This document shows, one piece after another, positions 1 to 7,906 of a stretch of 64,000 nucleotides of DNA. The notes beneath the pieces were generated by a model. That model worked only from the letters and a program-made list of their open reading frames with translations, made no database searches and was not told the origin of the DNA. The translations under genes were made by a program, and so were the position numbers. Source of the DNA: Roseiarcus sp963732155 (GTDB taxonomy: Bacteria; Pseudomonadota; Alphaproteobacteria; Rhizobiales; Beijerinckiaceae); assembly GCA_963732155.1 (NCBI GenBank), contig CAVSYB010000003.1:1-64000 (forward strand). The letters run 5' to 3'. Numbering within the stretch: the first letter of the stretch is position 1; every line of letters begins with the position of its first letter.

Positions 1-21
1 GGACGGGTCGCGCTGCCCCCA

Positions 22-741
22 TCATTTTGCATGCGGATCATGCTGGAGCGGAACTCGATCGAGCCATTCGTAGGCCTCAATGAGGTGTTGCTCATATTCT
101 TTGGCGGAGTTCGAACATACGGCGGGGCGCGACATCCGGCTCCGCGAAGTGAGCGAGCGACCATTCAATCACGGCATTGCGGTCGTTTTTGAAAGGCGGC
201 GCATGCCGGCCGGGCCTCAATTTCCCCAAGGCCGCGCGGGTGACATCATGATATTTCGCCTCCGCCGCCTTCGCTTCCGCCGTGTAGAAGTCGCGTTCCG
301 TTCCGACGATTAGGGCCAGTGCGGATGCTTTGTGGTTCTTACCTTTCTCAACCCCGTATATATTCACCGCCCAATAGAAGTTCTTGGTTGGATCGTCTGG
401 CCCGCGATTTGGATTGATGAGGAAACTGCCGCCATGGATCACATGGAGGATGGCCACGTAAAGAAACTCCGGGTCGCAAAGCCGATGAGTCGCTTGGTTT
501 TGCTGCGCGGCTCGAATATATTGACCCTTGCGACAACCGTCCGATCGGCGGGATGGACATGGGGCATGGCCGATTGCACGCGCGACCCCAGCCAATCCTC
601 TAGTCCGTTGGTCAAAAGGCTCACTTGCTCCGGTGAAATCGGCGCGATGGGCTTACCTTTGGCGTGGCGGACCTGTTCGAGCGCGGCATACTTCTTAAGC
701 TCGGCGAAATATGCGGCGGAAGGCTTCCTTGTGAGGCTCAT
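22..741 (-). pseudogene. Frameshifted hypothetical gene, accessory region
   Basis: A convincing start lies at 741, preceded on the minus strand by an AAAGGA ribosome-binding site. The first frame encodes about 90 residues (MSLTRKPSAAYFAELKKYAA...) and then stops at 439. The protein-like sequence continues in the next frame from about position 485 (CDPEFLYVAILHVIHGGSF...) to a stop at 92. A third protein-like stretch (KEYEQHLIEAYEWLDRVP...) is back in the first frame and ends at 22-24. The simplest reading is one gene of about 235 codons carrying two compensating frameshifts near 475-490 and 115-135. I do not recognise the family. It sits beside a serine recombinase and tandem repeats, so a decayed mobile-element passenger is plausible. 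Sequencing errors are an alternative. Confidence 0.55.
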
Positions 742-1131
742 TGATATTCCTTTCGGTTAGTCCAGTCGGCTTGCAGGGTGCGCGGCGGCGGCCACGCTTT
801 CGGCGGCGGTTCTACAATTCGGGAATGACGGGACGGCAAGAGGGTCGCGAATGGCTCTTTTGCAGTGCGTCGTCGCGGCCCCGGCCCTACTAATGGGAGG
901 CATTTTAGGGCCGAGGGTCACCGCTAGCCGGAGCTAGAGCCGCGTTTGCGTGCGGCGGCGAGGTTGCACGGATCGGTCCTTATCGTAGAAGGGGCGGCGC
1001 GTCAATCCCAATATCAAGTAAATCGCTCTATCGATGAGTTGACTGTGAGAATTGCCTGAGGTCATCCTTGGCAAACACCTTAGCGCATAAGGCAATCCAT
1101 AAGGACGAGCCCTGTCTACTATGGCAGGTTA
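742..1131. other. Intergenic stretch with no convincing gene
   Basis: This holds the upstream region of the frameshifted gene and the left approach to the 48-bp tandem repeats. I see no open frame with a ribosome-binding site and no RNA gene. Confidence 0.5.
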
Positions 1132-1368
1132 CCATTGGCCACCCGCCTAGTTGCTCCACTGGTCAGGCGCAGAGTTGGTCCATTGGCCACCCGCCTAGTT
1201 GTCCCACTGGTCAGGCGCAGAGTTGGTCCATTGGCCACCCGCCAAGTTGTCCCACTGGTCAGGCGCAGAGTTGGTCCATTGGCCACCCGCCTAGTTGTCC
1301 CACTGGTCAGGCGCAGAGTTGGTCCATTGGCCACCCGCCTAGTTGTCCCACTGGTCAGGCGCAGAGTG
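1132..1368. repeat. 48-bp tandem repeat array, about 4.9 copies
   Basis: Units start at 1132, 1180, 1228, 1276 and 1324, each beginning CCATTGGCCACCCGCC and ending GGCGCAGAGTTGGT. Copies differ by isolated substitutions (CTCCAC in the first unit where others have TCCCAC; CCAAG in the third where others have CCTAG). The last unit is cut at GCAGAGT. 48 is a multiple of three, so several frames stay open through it, but the translations are repetitive and have no start signal. The array lies 130 bp upstream of a serine recombinase gene. It could be a minisatellite or clustered protein-binding or recombination sites. Confidence 0.9.
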
Positions 1369-1401
1369 TCGCGGAGGGTCATTGTCCTCTTCAATCGGGG
1401 A

Positions 1402-1427
1402 GCGAGAGGAAGGGTCGCGGAGTGCTT
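1402..1427 (+). repeat. Direct repeat, left copy flanking the recombinase
   Basis: Twenty-six bases (GCGAGAGGAAGGGTCGCGGA then GTGCTT) are identical to 2497-2522. Similarity extends a few bases further left with mismatches (ATCG-GGGA versus ATCG-AGGG), and GCTTGC follows both copies. The copy lies 71 bp upstream of the recombinase start. It is a candidate attachment site or the remains of a duplicated target. Confidence 0.8.
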
Positions 1428-1498
1428 TTCGCTTGCCTGCTCGGCCGTGTTCTGTTACGTTTCCCGAAGGAAGTGATACAGCCAAGGGACAAATAGCC

Positions 1499-2197
1499 AT
1501 GCCACGCAAAGGCTTGATCGAGGCGGTTGCCTACTTTCGCACGTCCTCAGAAACCAACGTTGGGGCGGACAAAGACACGCTCAAGCGCCAGCGCGAGGCC
1601 GTCCTCAAGTTCGCCGGGGCGGCCGGCTATAAGGTGATCGCCGAATATTCGGATGACGGCGTGAGAGGGGCCGACCCGGTTGACCAGCGGCCCGGCTTCG
1701 CAGCGATGCTGAAACACATTGCCGGCAATGGCGTGCGGACGATCATCGTTGAGACAGCCTCGCGCTTTGCACGCGACCTGATCGTGCAAGAGACGGGCTT
1801 TCGCTTTCTGCGCGACGCGGGGATTGCGCTCATTGCGGCGGACAGTCCCGATGCGTTCTTGGACGAAACGCCGACCGCGACGATGATCCGCCAAATCCTG
1901 GGCAGCGTATCGCAGTTTGAAAAGGCGATGCTCGTTGCCAAGCTCAAGGGCGCTCGGGATCGCAAGAGAGCGGTGACGGGCAAGTGCGGCGGGCGAAAGA
2001 GCTACGTTGAGCGCGATGCGAAGATGGTTGCGCTGGCGAAGAGACTGGCCCGCTATCCCGTCAATGGTCGCAAGCGTTCGCTACGCGAGATCGCCGCCGA
2101 ATTGCAGGCGCACGGTCACGTCACGGGTGATGGAAAGACATACGCCGCGACGGCCATCGCTCGGATGGTCACCCGCCCTGTCACCCGCCTACCTTGA
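1499..2197 (+). CDS. Serine recombinase (resolvase/invertase family)
   Basis: Site-specific DNA recombinase of 232 aa. The resolvase catalytic domain occupies about residues 8-150: the nucleophile motif YFRTSS near residue 13, a QR motif in TLKRQREAV, the arginine-rich SRFARDL motif, and the QFEKAMLVAKLKGARDRKR helix that links to DNA binding. A GGRK linker and a C-terminal helix-turn-helix region (SLREIAAELQAHG...) follow, as in small resolvases rather than large phage integrases. The ATG at 1499 has AAGGGA about 10 bases upstream; a longer in-frame extension to 1343 lacks such support. It is bracketed by a 26-bp direct repeat and preceded by a 48-bp tandem array, so it probably acts on one of these. 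The final codons (TRPVTRLP) contain CACCCGCCTA, which is also found in the tandem repeat. Confidence 0.9.
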   Translation: MPRKGLIEAVAYFRTSSETNVGADKDTLKRQREAVLKFAGAAGYKVIAEYSDDGVRGADPVDQRPGFAAMLKHIAGNGVRTIIVETASRFARDLIVQETGFRFLRDAGIALIAADSPDAFLDETPTATMIRQILGSVSQFEKAMLVAKLKGARDRKRAVTGKCGGRKSYVERDAKMVALAKRLARYPVNGRKRSLREIAAELQAHGHVTGDGKTYAATAIARMVTRPVTRLP

Positions 2198-2753
2198 CGC
2201 CCATCCCACGCGAGGCGCGGCGGACCAACTGGTGAGCCGCCCGAAGCTCCCGACTACTAGGCCCTGCGGAAAGTCGATGGGGGGCATTTCGGCCGGGTTG
2301 CCGCGTCCCTACCTCTCGCATAAGGGACCCTCATGGGAGTCGCGGGGAGGACAACTCGCCCTGTCAGCCACCCACACGCTCGGGGAGCTTAGGGCTTGGC
2401 AAAATGAGGACCAATAGACCCCATCGCCAAGGTAGGTGACGCGTCGAGTTACACTAGGAGCGGAGGTTCGCAGCCGCTTGTCTACCCTATCGAGGGGCGA
2501 GAGGAAGGGTCGCGGAGTGCTTGCTTGCGACAAGGGTCCGCAAGGTGGTCACTCGGAAGCAGTCACGATGCAAGGGTCTCAAGGGACTTGGTTTGAGGAT
2601 CGCCATCGTGAGGAAAGCAACCACTCATGAACCCATTGAGTAGTCTCGGGGATAGGTATTGAGGGGACCGCTACCTTTGCCAGTCAAGCGCCGATGTGAG
2701 CATATCACGATGCGGCCGATCGGCGGCGGACTTGCTGCGATGGGGGACCGACG
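2198..2753. other. Intergenic region right of the recombinase
   Basis: It contains the right copy of the direct repeat (2497-2522) and short overlapping frames without ribosome-binding sites or recognisable products. No RNA gene was seen. Confidence 0.5.
2497..2522 (+). repeat. Direct repeat, right copy flanking the recombinase
   Basis: Identical over 26 bases to 1402-1427 and in the same orientation, about 300 bp beyond the recombinase stop. The interval from copy to copy is 1095 bp and holds only the recombinase gene, which would fit a minimal mobilisable element. Confidence 0.8.
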
Positions 2754-2999
2754 ATGCCGACTCGCATGGTGCTATGGAGCCCAACGGGCGGCCTGTTCAT
2801 GTTGGCCGCCTCGATCATCATTGCCGCCGCCACCTTGAGCGCGTTCTTAACGCCGGCGCGCTATCAGTTTTTGCCCTTCGAGAACCTGAGCACGCTAGTC
2901 TGGCGAGGCGACACGTTCACGGGCCATCTAGAGGTATGCGCGGCGGACTACCAGTTTGACGATGTAAAGAAGCGCTTCCCCTTCCTGAGACGCTGCTAG
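2754..2999 (+). CDS. Small single-pass membrane protein, hypothetical
   Basis: 81 aa with one hydrophobic segment at about residues 14-32 (LFMLAASIIIAAATLSAFL). A short C-terminal part carries VWRGDTFTGHLEVC, a pattern like the WRxDTxTGxxxVC strand seen in small alphaproteobacterial membrane proteins. An alternative start is the internal Met at codon 5. A competing minus-strand frame (2928-3149) overlaps the 3' end, but the transmembrane pattern makes this strand more likely. The function is unknown. Confidence 0.5.
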   Translation: MPTRMVLWSPTGGLFMLAASIIIAAATLSAFLTPARYQFLPFENLSTLVWRGDTFTGHLEVCAADYQFDDVKKRFPFLRRC

Positions 3000-3691
3000 G
3001 GCGAATGACCAAAGGCGCTTGTCCCAGCGAATGATCGGCCCGTTGGGCAGTTGACGATAGAGCATCCAGGTCATACAAGTCGTGCAATCCGGTGCGCATA
3101 AGTCATTGATGTTACAGTAGTTCACGCCCCCTCCCGTTGGGCGCGCCAATGCAATCTACAAGCCGCCGACAATTCGCGAGCGCCCGTCGCGAGTCCCTCC
3201 GCCGCGCGAAGCGACTCGGCCCTGAGCGCGCTCGAGCCGGAGTTCACCGATCCCAACCCAACTCGTTGCGACGGCGAACGCCGTCGTCTCGCGGCGGGTC
3301 GGTCTTGAGGGTCGCGCGCGAGCCGGGTTGATGGCGACGAAGGTCGTCGCGATTATCCGAACCTTCGCGCCTTCTTTCTCGGCTCTTGCATCCACGTTTC
3401 GGACAACTAAAACACTGGTTCGCCTCCCGTCGGGCGCGTCCACGGCCTACCCCTGAATTGCCGCGTTATCTACGAAATTGCCGGCGCGCAACGGATTCGC
3501 TCCGTCGGGGCGTCTTGTTCCGCGGGGCGCGAATTTTCGACCTATTTTTCTCCCCAGGGCGTGCAAAATCCCTGATTTGACGCCGGAATCGCCGCTCCGG
3601 CGGGCCGCCACGGCGACGAATGGGCGCTTCATCGATCGTTCATGTTTGCCGTGCTTATCTCCGCCCGCTAGCCAAATCTCAGGAGAAAACC
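3000..3691. other. Long intergenic stretch
   Basis: About 690 bp without a supportable gene. Frames on both strands are arginine-rich and typical of random high-GC sequence. The last 30 bases carry the ribosome-binding site (AGGAGAA at about 3681) of the next gene. Confidence 0.45.
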
Positions 3692-3973
3692 ATGGTCTCT
3701 CGTAAAATGTTGGGCGGTTGCGTGGGCGCGCTCGTCGGCGCCGGCGCGATGGTGCTGGCGATGACGACGGCCGACGCCGCGATGGCGCCCTCGCCCGCCG
3801 CACGCTATTCGACCCCCGAGGTTCAGTTGGCATGGTGCGCGGCCGGCTTCCACGTCGGTCCCGTGGGCGCCTGCGTCGCCGGCGGTCCCGGTCCCGGCTA
3901 CTATGGCCGCCCCGGCTATTGGGGTCCCCGCCACTGCTGGCGTGGTTATTACGGCGCCCTGCACTGCAACTGA
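3692..3973 (+). CDS. Secreted small Gly/Tyr-rich protein, GCG_CRPN type
   Basis: 93 aa. A signal peptide (about residues 1-27, ending MTTADAA) is followed by LAWCAAGFHVGPVGACVAGG, which resembles the CxxGFHxGPxGxC prefix of the GCG_CRPN family of small exported proteins. The tail is rich in Gly, Pro and Tyr and has further cysteines (HCWRGYYGALHCN). The ATG at 3692 has AGGAGAA seven bases upstream. The role is unknown; such proteins are exported and probably disulfide-bonded. It is a single-gene unit followed by a strong hairpin. Confidence 0.75.
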   Translation: MVSRKMLGGCVGALVGAGAMVLAMTTADAAMAPSPAARYSTPEVQLAWCAAGFHVGPVGACVAGGPGPGYYGRPGYWGPRHCWRGYYGALHCN

Positions 3974-4033
3974 TAGAACGCCGCCTTCCTGAAGCGATCG
4001 ACGCCGTTCGGCGACGATCTCTCGCAACAGCGC

Positions 4034-4078
4034 AAATGAAACGGGCCGCCGGGCCAAGCTCCGGCGGTCGCTTCATTT
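4034..4078. terminator. Bidirectional hairpin terminator
   Basis: A long imperfect inverted repeat, AAATGAAACGGGCCGCCGG paired with CCGGCGGTCGCTTCATTT across an 8-base loop. It starts 61 bases after the stop of the small secreted protein. The A-rich left end and T-rich right end would allow termination in either direction. Confidence 0.7.
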
Positions 4079-4160
4079 GGAGGCAGCCCGCGGGCGCGCC
4101 AGCGCAGGCGGTGAGGATTTCGCTCAGCCTCACCCCCGCCGCTTCCACCGCAATTGCGTC

Positions 4161-4493
4161 CTAGAAACGAAACAGCGGTTCGCCCGAATCAAATCGCGGC
4201 GAGGGCGATTGCCCGTAGCGGAAACTCTGGTCGGTCAAATCGGTATGACTCGAGCCGATCGTATCCGTGAAATAGTGATTTTCCGACCCCTCGGCGGCGG
4301 ACGTGCTGGCTTGAAGGTCGACGCCGGGAGCGAGAGGCGCCATCTTCGACGGCCGAGGCGCCGACGCCTGGACGTTCCGATGAGCGGGCTTTGGCAGGGT
4401 CTGCGCGCTTGCATCCGCGACCAGCGCAAACGCCGCGACCGCCGTCAACGCCGTGATCGCGCCGGCGAGGACGCCTCTGGAGGATACGGGCAT
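4161..4493 (-). CDS. Exported hypothetical protein
   Basis: 110 aa. A signal peptide at about residues 1-30 (GVLAGAITALTAVAAFALVADASAQ, cleavage after ASA likely) is followed by a low-complexity, polar mature region that ends in RFDSGEPLFRF. The start at 4493 has GGAGAGA just upstream; a longer in-frame extension to 4625 lacks a good site. No known domain was recognised. It is convergent with the preceding secreted protein, sharing the terminator region. Confidence 0.6.
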   Translation of the reverse strand: MPVSSRGVLAGAITALTAVAAFALVADASAQTLPKPAHRNVQASAPRPSKMAPLAPGVDLQASTSAAEGSENHYFTDTIGSSHTDLTDQSFRYGQSPSPRFDSGEPLFRF

Positions 4494-4794
4494 GTTCTCT
4501 CTCCGGGTTGACGCGCCGAGTTCCTGGCGCGCGGCTAGATACCTTGCGGCTCGGCGGCGCGTCGCCGGCCGACTGTGAGAGCCCATAGCATGAAAAGCTT
4601 TCGCGCAGAAATCCGCAGTCGCCATTGCGCGACGCCGGGGCCCAGCCGCTGCGAACCGGCGTGACTCGCCGGTCGGCGCATTCGCCGGCAGACTGAAGGC
4701 GGGGCCAATGCGAGCCCTGGGAGATGAGACTTTGAGGTCTTCGAACTCATCCCGCGCCGATTCGCGGCGTGCAGGTTACGGCGTCGACGACACG
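4494..4794. other. Divergent intergenic region
   Basis: It separates the exported protein (minus) from the DUF167 gene (plus). No open frame with a start signal and no clear promoter motif was seen. Confidence 0.4.
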
Positions 4795-5103
4795 ATGGAC
4801 GCCGCATGGCGGACCAATGAGACGGGCGTCGTGGTCCGTTGCCGCCTGACGCCCAAAGGCGGCCGCGACGCGATCGACGGCGTCGCCGCTCTCGCTGATG
4901 GGACCAGCGTTCTGTCGGCTCGGGTGCGCGCGGCCGCCGAAGACGGGCGCGCCAATCGCGCGCTTCGCCAACTGCTCGCGACGGCTCTCGACGTTTCGAT
5001 CTCGCGCGTGTCGATCGTCGTCGGCGACAAGAGCCGCATCAAGCGCGTCGCAATTGCCGGGGATCCCAAAGCTCTGCTCGATCGACTTCGCGCGTTTCAG
5101 TGA
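4795..5103 (+). CDS. DUF167 / YggU-family protein
   Basis: 102 aa, the normal size for the DUF167 (YggU) family. It shows the family pattern: RLTPKGGRDAIDGV near the start, LSARVRAAAEDGRANRALRQLLA in the middle and VSIVVGDKSRIKRVAIAGDP near the end. These are small alpha/beta proteins of unsettled function found in all domains of life. The ATG at 4795 gives the family length; the frame is open further upstream without support. The gene is convergent with the BcsS-like gene. Confidence 0.85.
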   Translation: MDAAWRTNETGVVVRCRLTPKGGRDAIDGVAALADGTSVLSARVRAAAEDGRANRALRQLLATALDVSISRVSIVVGDKSRIKRVAIAGDPKALLDRLRAFQ

Positions 5104-5236
5104 TGATCGCGAAGAGTTCTTCCCGACGGGTCTCGAGACGTGGCCGGAGCTCGATGAAGCGGCGGGCGGCCCACGGATCGCCATACGCCCGGAGCGATCG
5201 GCCCGGCCTTTTCTGCGCCGAGCGATTGAGGCGACG

Positions 5237-5863
5237 TCAGAACCTGCGCCAGACCGAAAGCTCGCCGTAAGGGCCGGATCGTCCGCACCACCAGGCGACG
5301 CCCGCCGATACGCGCGCCTCGAACCCGCCGGGGAGGCGCAGACCGGTGGCGTGAAGGCCGACGCGCGGCTCCCCCGCGTTCGACCCCGCCTCGGGACCGA
5401 TCCATGGCCAACCGTCGGCGGGCTTCAGTCCGACGGCCGCGCGCCAGGAGACATACTCGGGCGTCGCCTGGACTTGCGCGGTCGTCATCCAGCCCTTGAC
5501 CGGCTCCCACCACAGGTCGGCCGACGCCAGGGGGCTCAGCACGGGCACATTTTCCGGGTCGAGTTCGACGCCAGCCAGGAGGGTGACCCAGACGCCCGAT
5601 TGCACGAAACGCCAACCGGCCGTCGCCTGCCCGTAGCCCAAACTGATTTCGGGACGCCCGAGTTCGGCTGAAAACACCGGTCCGCTGAAGTCCAGCCCCG
5701 ACGCCGCATGCAGCCAGCCGACGCCGCCATAGCTGCGCGCGGTCATCAGATCGCCGGAAAAGAACAGAAGATCCGTCGCATCCTCGGCGCGAGCGACGGG
5801 ATGGGCGGCAAGCGACGCAACCACGCATGAAAACGCCAATGACAGGCGTCTCATCAAACGCAC
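5237..5863 (-). CDS. BcsS-like outer-membrane/periplasmic protein
   Basis: 208 aa with a signal peptide (about residues 1-26, ending PVARA). The mature part has alternating hydrophobic strands and many Trp/Gly residues (SLGYGQATAGWRFVQSGVWVTLLAGVELD, GLKPADGWPWIGPEAG). This pattern matches the cellulose biosynthesis protein BcsS family found in Hyphomicrobiales, a predicted small beta-barrel. No cellulose synthase genes are in this window, so a cellulose role cannot be inferred from context. The N-terminus could also be the Met at codon 4. Confidence 0.55.
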   Translation of the reverse strand: MRLMRRLSLAFSCVVASLAAHPVARAEDATDLLFFSGDLMTARSYGGVGWLHAASGLDFSGPVFSAELGRPEISLGYGQATAGWRFVQSGVWVTLLAGVELDPENVPVLSPLASADLWWEPVKGWMTTAQVQATPEYVSWRAAVGLKPADGWPWIGPEAGSNAGEPRVGLHATGLRLPGGFEARVSAGVAWWCGRSGPYGELSVWRRF

Positions 5864-6457
5864 CCCGGCCCCGCGATCGCTTGCAGACTCCTGGCGCGAG
5901 GGATGCGCCCGGTTCAGTCGACATTTTCAAGGCGAAGACCGGGCTCGCCGAAGGGCTCGCTCCTATGGCCGATGATTCACGTTCTCCGACAATGCGTCAT
6001 ACGTGAATCGCGCCCCCTGAGGGGTCGGCGCGGACGCGGCTTCAGCGCCGGGAGCGCCGTCACTTCGTCCCGCGCCTATAACCCCCCGCCCCGCCCGCGG
6101 CTCCGTCCGCCCTGGTGCCCCCCGCTCTGCAAATATTATCAATGGATTAACCAAGGACATCAGGGATCGGAAGCGCTTCTTCTTAGCAACCACTGTTCAG
6201 GATTGAACATCAATCCGCCGGAGCCGACCGCGCAAACCGTGCGCGTGGCGCGCAGAGGCCGACGGCGACAGGCCATTGAAGTGGCTCGGAGCGGCGCTGG
6301 CCTCCGCCGTCAGCTCTCGACGAAGGCCTTCTCGATCACATAATGCCCCGGCGCGCCGCAGCTCGCCTCGACGTTTGGCGAGCAGAGAATGAATGTCTAT
6401 TAATTCGATGGCGCCGCTCCGACCATGTCGCGAGCCGAGCGCAAAGGCGCCGGGAGG
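5864..6457. other. Intergenic region upstream of the BcsS-like gene
   Basis: About 590 bp without a convincing gene. An AT-richer patch at about 6125-6200 (TATTATCAATGGATTAACC) may hold the minus-strand promoter for the BcsS-like gene. A minus-strand frame starting at 6193 (MVAKKKRF...) was considered but lacks a ribosome-binding site. Confidence 0.4.
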
Positions 6458-7897
6458 TCACGACTTGCTGACCGGCGCGTGGCGTCCGGCGGCCTCGTGG
6501 AGCGCGATAACGAAACGGTCGACATCGGCCTTCGTGGTGCGATGGTTGACCAATGCGGCGCGAATGACCGGACGACCCGCGAGCCTGGTCATCGAAGGGG
6601 CGGCCAGACCCCGTATTTGCAGATCGACGACGATGGCCTCGTTCGCCTCGTCGGGCCAATCGGATTTCAGAGCGAAGCAAACGATATTGAGGGAAACGGG
6701 GGCGCGAAGCTCGAAGACTTCGGATCGTGCGAGGGCTTCACTGAGGTGAGCCGCTTTTTCGCAGGTGGCCTCGATGGCCCTGCCGATCTTGTCGGCGCCG
6801 TGAACCTGGAATGTGAACCACGTCTTCAGCGCTCGAAATCCCCGTGACAGATCGGGGCCGAGATCGCAAGGCCAGACGTCTCCTGCGGCAAGACCTCGAG
6901 AGGCGCGCCCGAGATAGGAGGCGGCGCTCGCGAACGCGCCCCGATGCATGGCGCCGTCGCGAACCAGAAGGAAGCCGGCGTCATAGGGAACATGCGCCCA
7001 TTTGTGAAAATCGAAGGCGATCGAGTCCGCCAGTTCAATGCCCGAAAGCTTCGGCCGGAGGCTCGGGCTGAGAGCGGCCAGCGCGCCGAACGCCCCGTCG
7101 ACATGCAGCCACAGGCGATATTCCCTTGCGATCGCCGCCAGTTCCCGCAGCGGATCGATGGCGCCCGCGTCGACAGTTCCGGCTGTTCCGACAATGAGAA
7201 ACGGCGCGTGGCCGGCGGCAAGATCCCGACCGATCGCAGCCCGCAGCAAATCCGGACGCATCGCCCCGGAGGGATCGCAGGAAATCGACCGCAGATGCGC
7301 CGAACCCACGCCCGCCAGCTCCATCGCCTGGGCGACGCATCCGTGGGCGTGAACAGATGTATAGGCGACGAGCTGCCGGCCGGACATTGAAAGGCCGGAG
7401 CTGCGGACCTCATGTCCCATCGCAGCGTCGCGCGCCACCAGCAGGCCGAGAAAATTGGCGGCGGAGGATCCCGTTACGAAAACGCCGGTCGCGTCGCGCG
7501 GAAACTCGAAAAGCTCGGCGGCCCAGCGCGCGATCTGCCGCTCGACCTCGATGGCGATGTGATTGCGCCCGCCGCAGTTGGCGTTCAGCCCGGCGGCGAG
7601 CATCTCCGCGACCATGCCGACCGGCGTTCCCGCGCCGTGGACCCACCCCATGAACAGAGGATGCGTGTTTCCCACGACATAGGGTTTTATGTTCACCTCG
7701 AAATCGTCGAGCACGTCGGCCAGCCCGCGCGGCCCGCGCGGCAGCGGCGATTGAAACCGCTCGCGAACGCTCGTCGGCGCCTCCTGCCAGACCGGGCGCT
7801 GGCGCGCGGTCTGAAGAAAATCGATCATCCGATCCAGCGCTTCATGGCTGGAGGCGCGAAACGCCGCCCAGTCCTCCGGATCGAGATTGTCGCTCAT
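6458..7897 (-). CDS. Group II PLP-dependent amino-acid decarboxylase
   Basis: 479 aa, the normal length for group II (aromatic amino acid/glutamate/tyrosine type) decarboxylases. Visible features are SVHAH (His183, cofactor stacking), LHVDGAFG (Asp267, pyridine nitrogen) and DFHKWAHVPYDAG with the Schiff-base Lys299. The early motif PLFMGWVHGAGTPVGMVAEML is typical of the family. The substrate cannot be named from sequence. The gene is 9 bp downstream of another PLP enzyme on the same strand and is surely co-transcribed with it. The two proteins likely act on the same or linked substrates. Confidence 0.85.
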   Translation of the reverse strand: MSDNLDPEDWAAFRASSHEALDRMIDFLQTARQRPVWQEAPTSVRERFQSPLPRGPRGLADVLDDFEVNIKPYVVGNTHPLFMGWVHGAGTPVGMVAEMLAAGLNANCGGRNHIAIEVERQIARWAAELFEFPRDATGVFVTGSSAANFLGLLVARDAAMGHEVRSSGLSMSGRQLVAYTSVHAHGCVAQAMELAGVGSAHLRSISCDPSGAMRPDLLRAAIGRDLAAGHAPFLIVGTAGTVDAGAIDPLRELAAIAREYRLWLHVDGAFGALAALSPSLRPKLSGIELADSIAFDFHKWAHVPYDAGFLLVRDGAMHRGAFASAASYLGRASRGLAAGDVWPCDLGPDLSRGFRALKTWFTFQVHGADKIGRAIEATCEKAAHLSEALARSEVFELRAPVSLNIVCFALKSDWPDEANEAIVVDLQIRGLAAPSMTRLAGRPVIRAALVNHRTTKADVDRFVIALHEAAGRHAPVSKS

Positions 7898-7906
7898 GTC
7901 GTGCGC

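Noticed and set aside
1119..1394. Repetitive protein encoded by the 48-bp array, or a CRISPR array
   Set aside because: No ribosome-binding site or plausible product in any frame. Units abut with no unique spacers, so it is a tandem repeat and not CRISPR.
2928..3149. 73-residue minus-strand frame with several cysteines
   Set aside because: No start signal and no recognisable motif; it overlaps the better-supported plus-strand membrane protein.
3447..4148. 233-residue minus-strand frame
   Set aside because: Arginine-rich translation typical of the antisense of high-GC sequence; it covers the small secreted protein and a terminator.
5963..6193. 76-residue minus-strand frame starting MVAKKKRF
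   Set aside because: GTG start without a ribosome-binding site, and no family resemblance.
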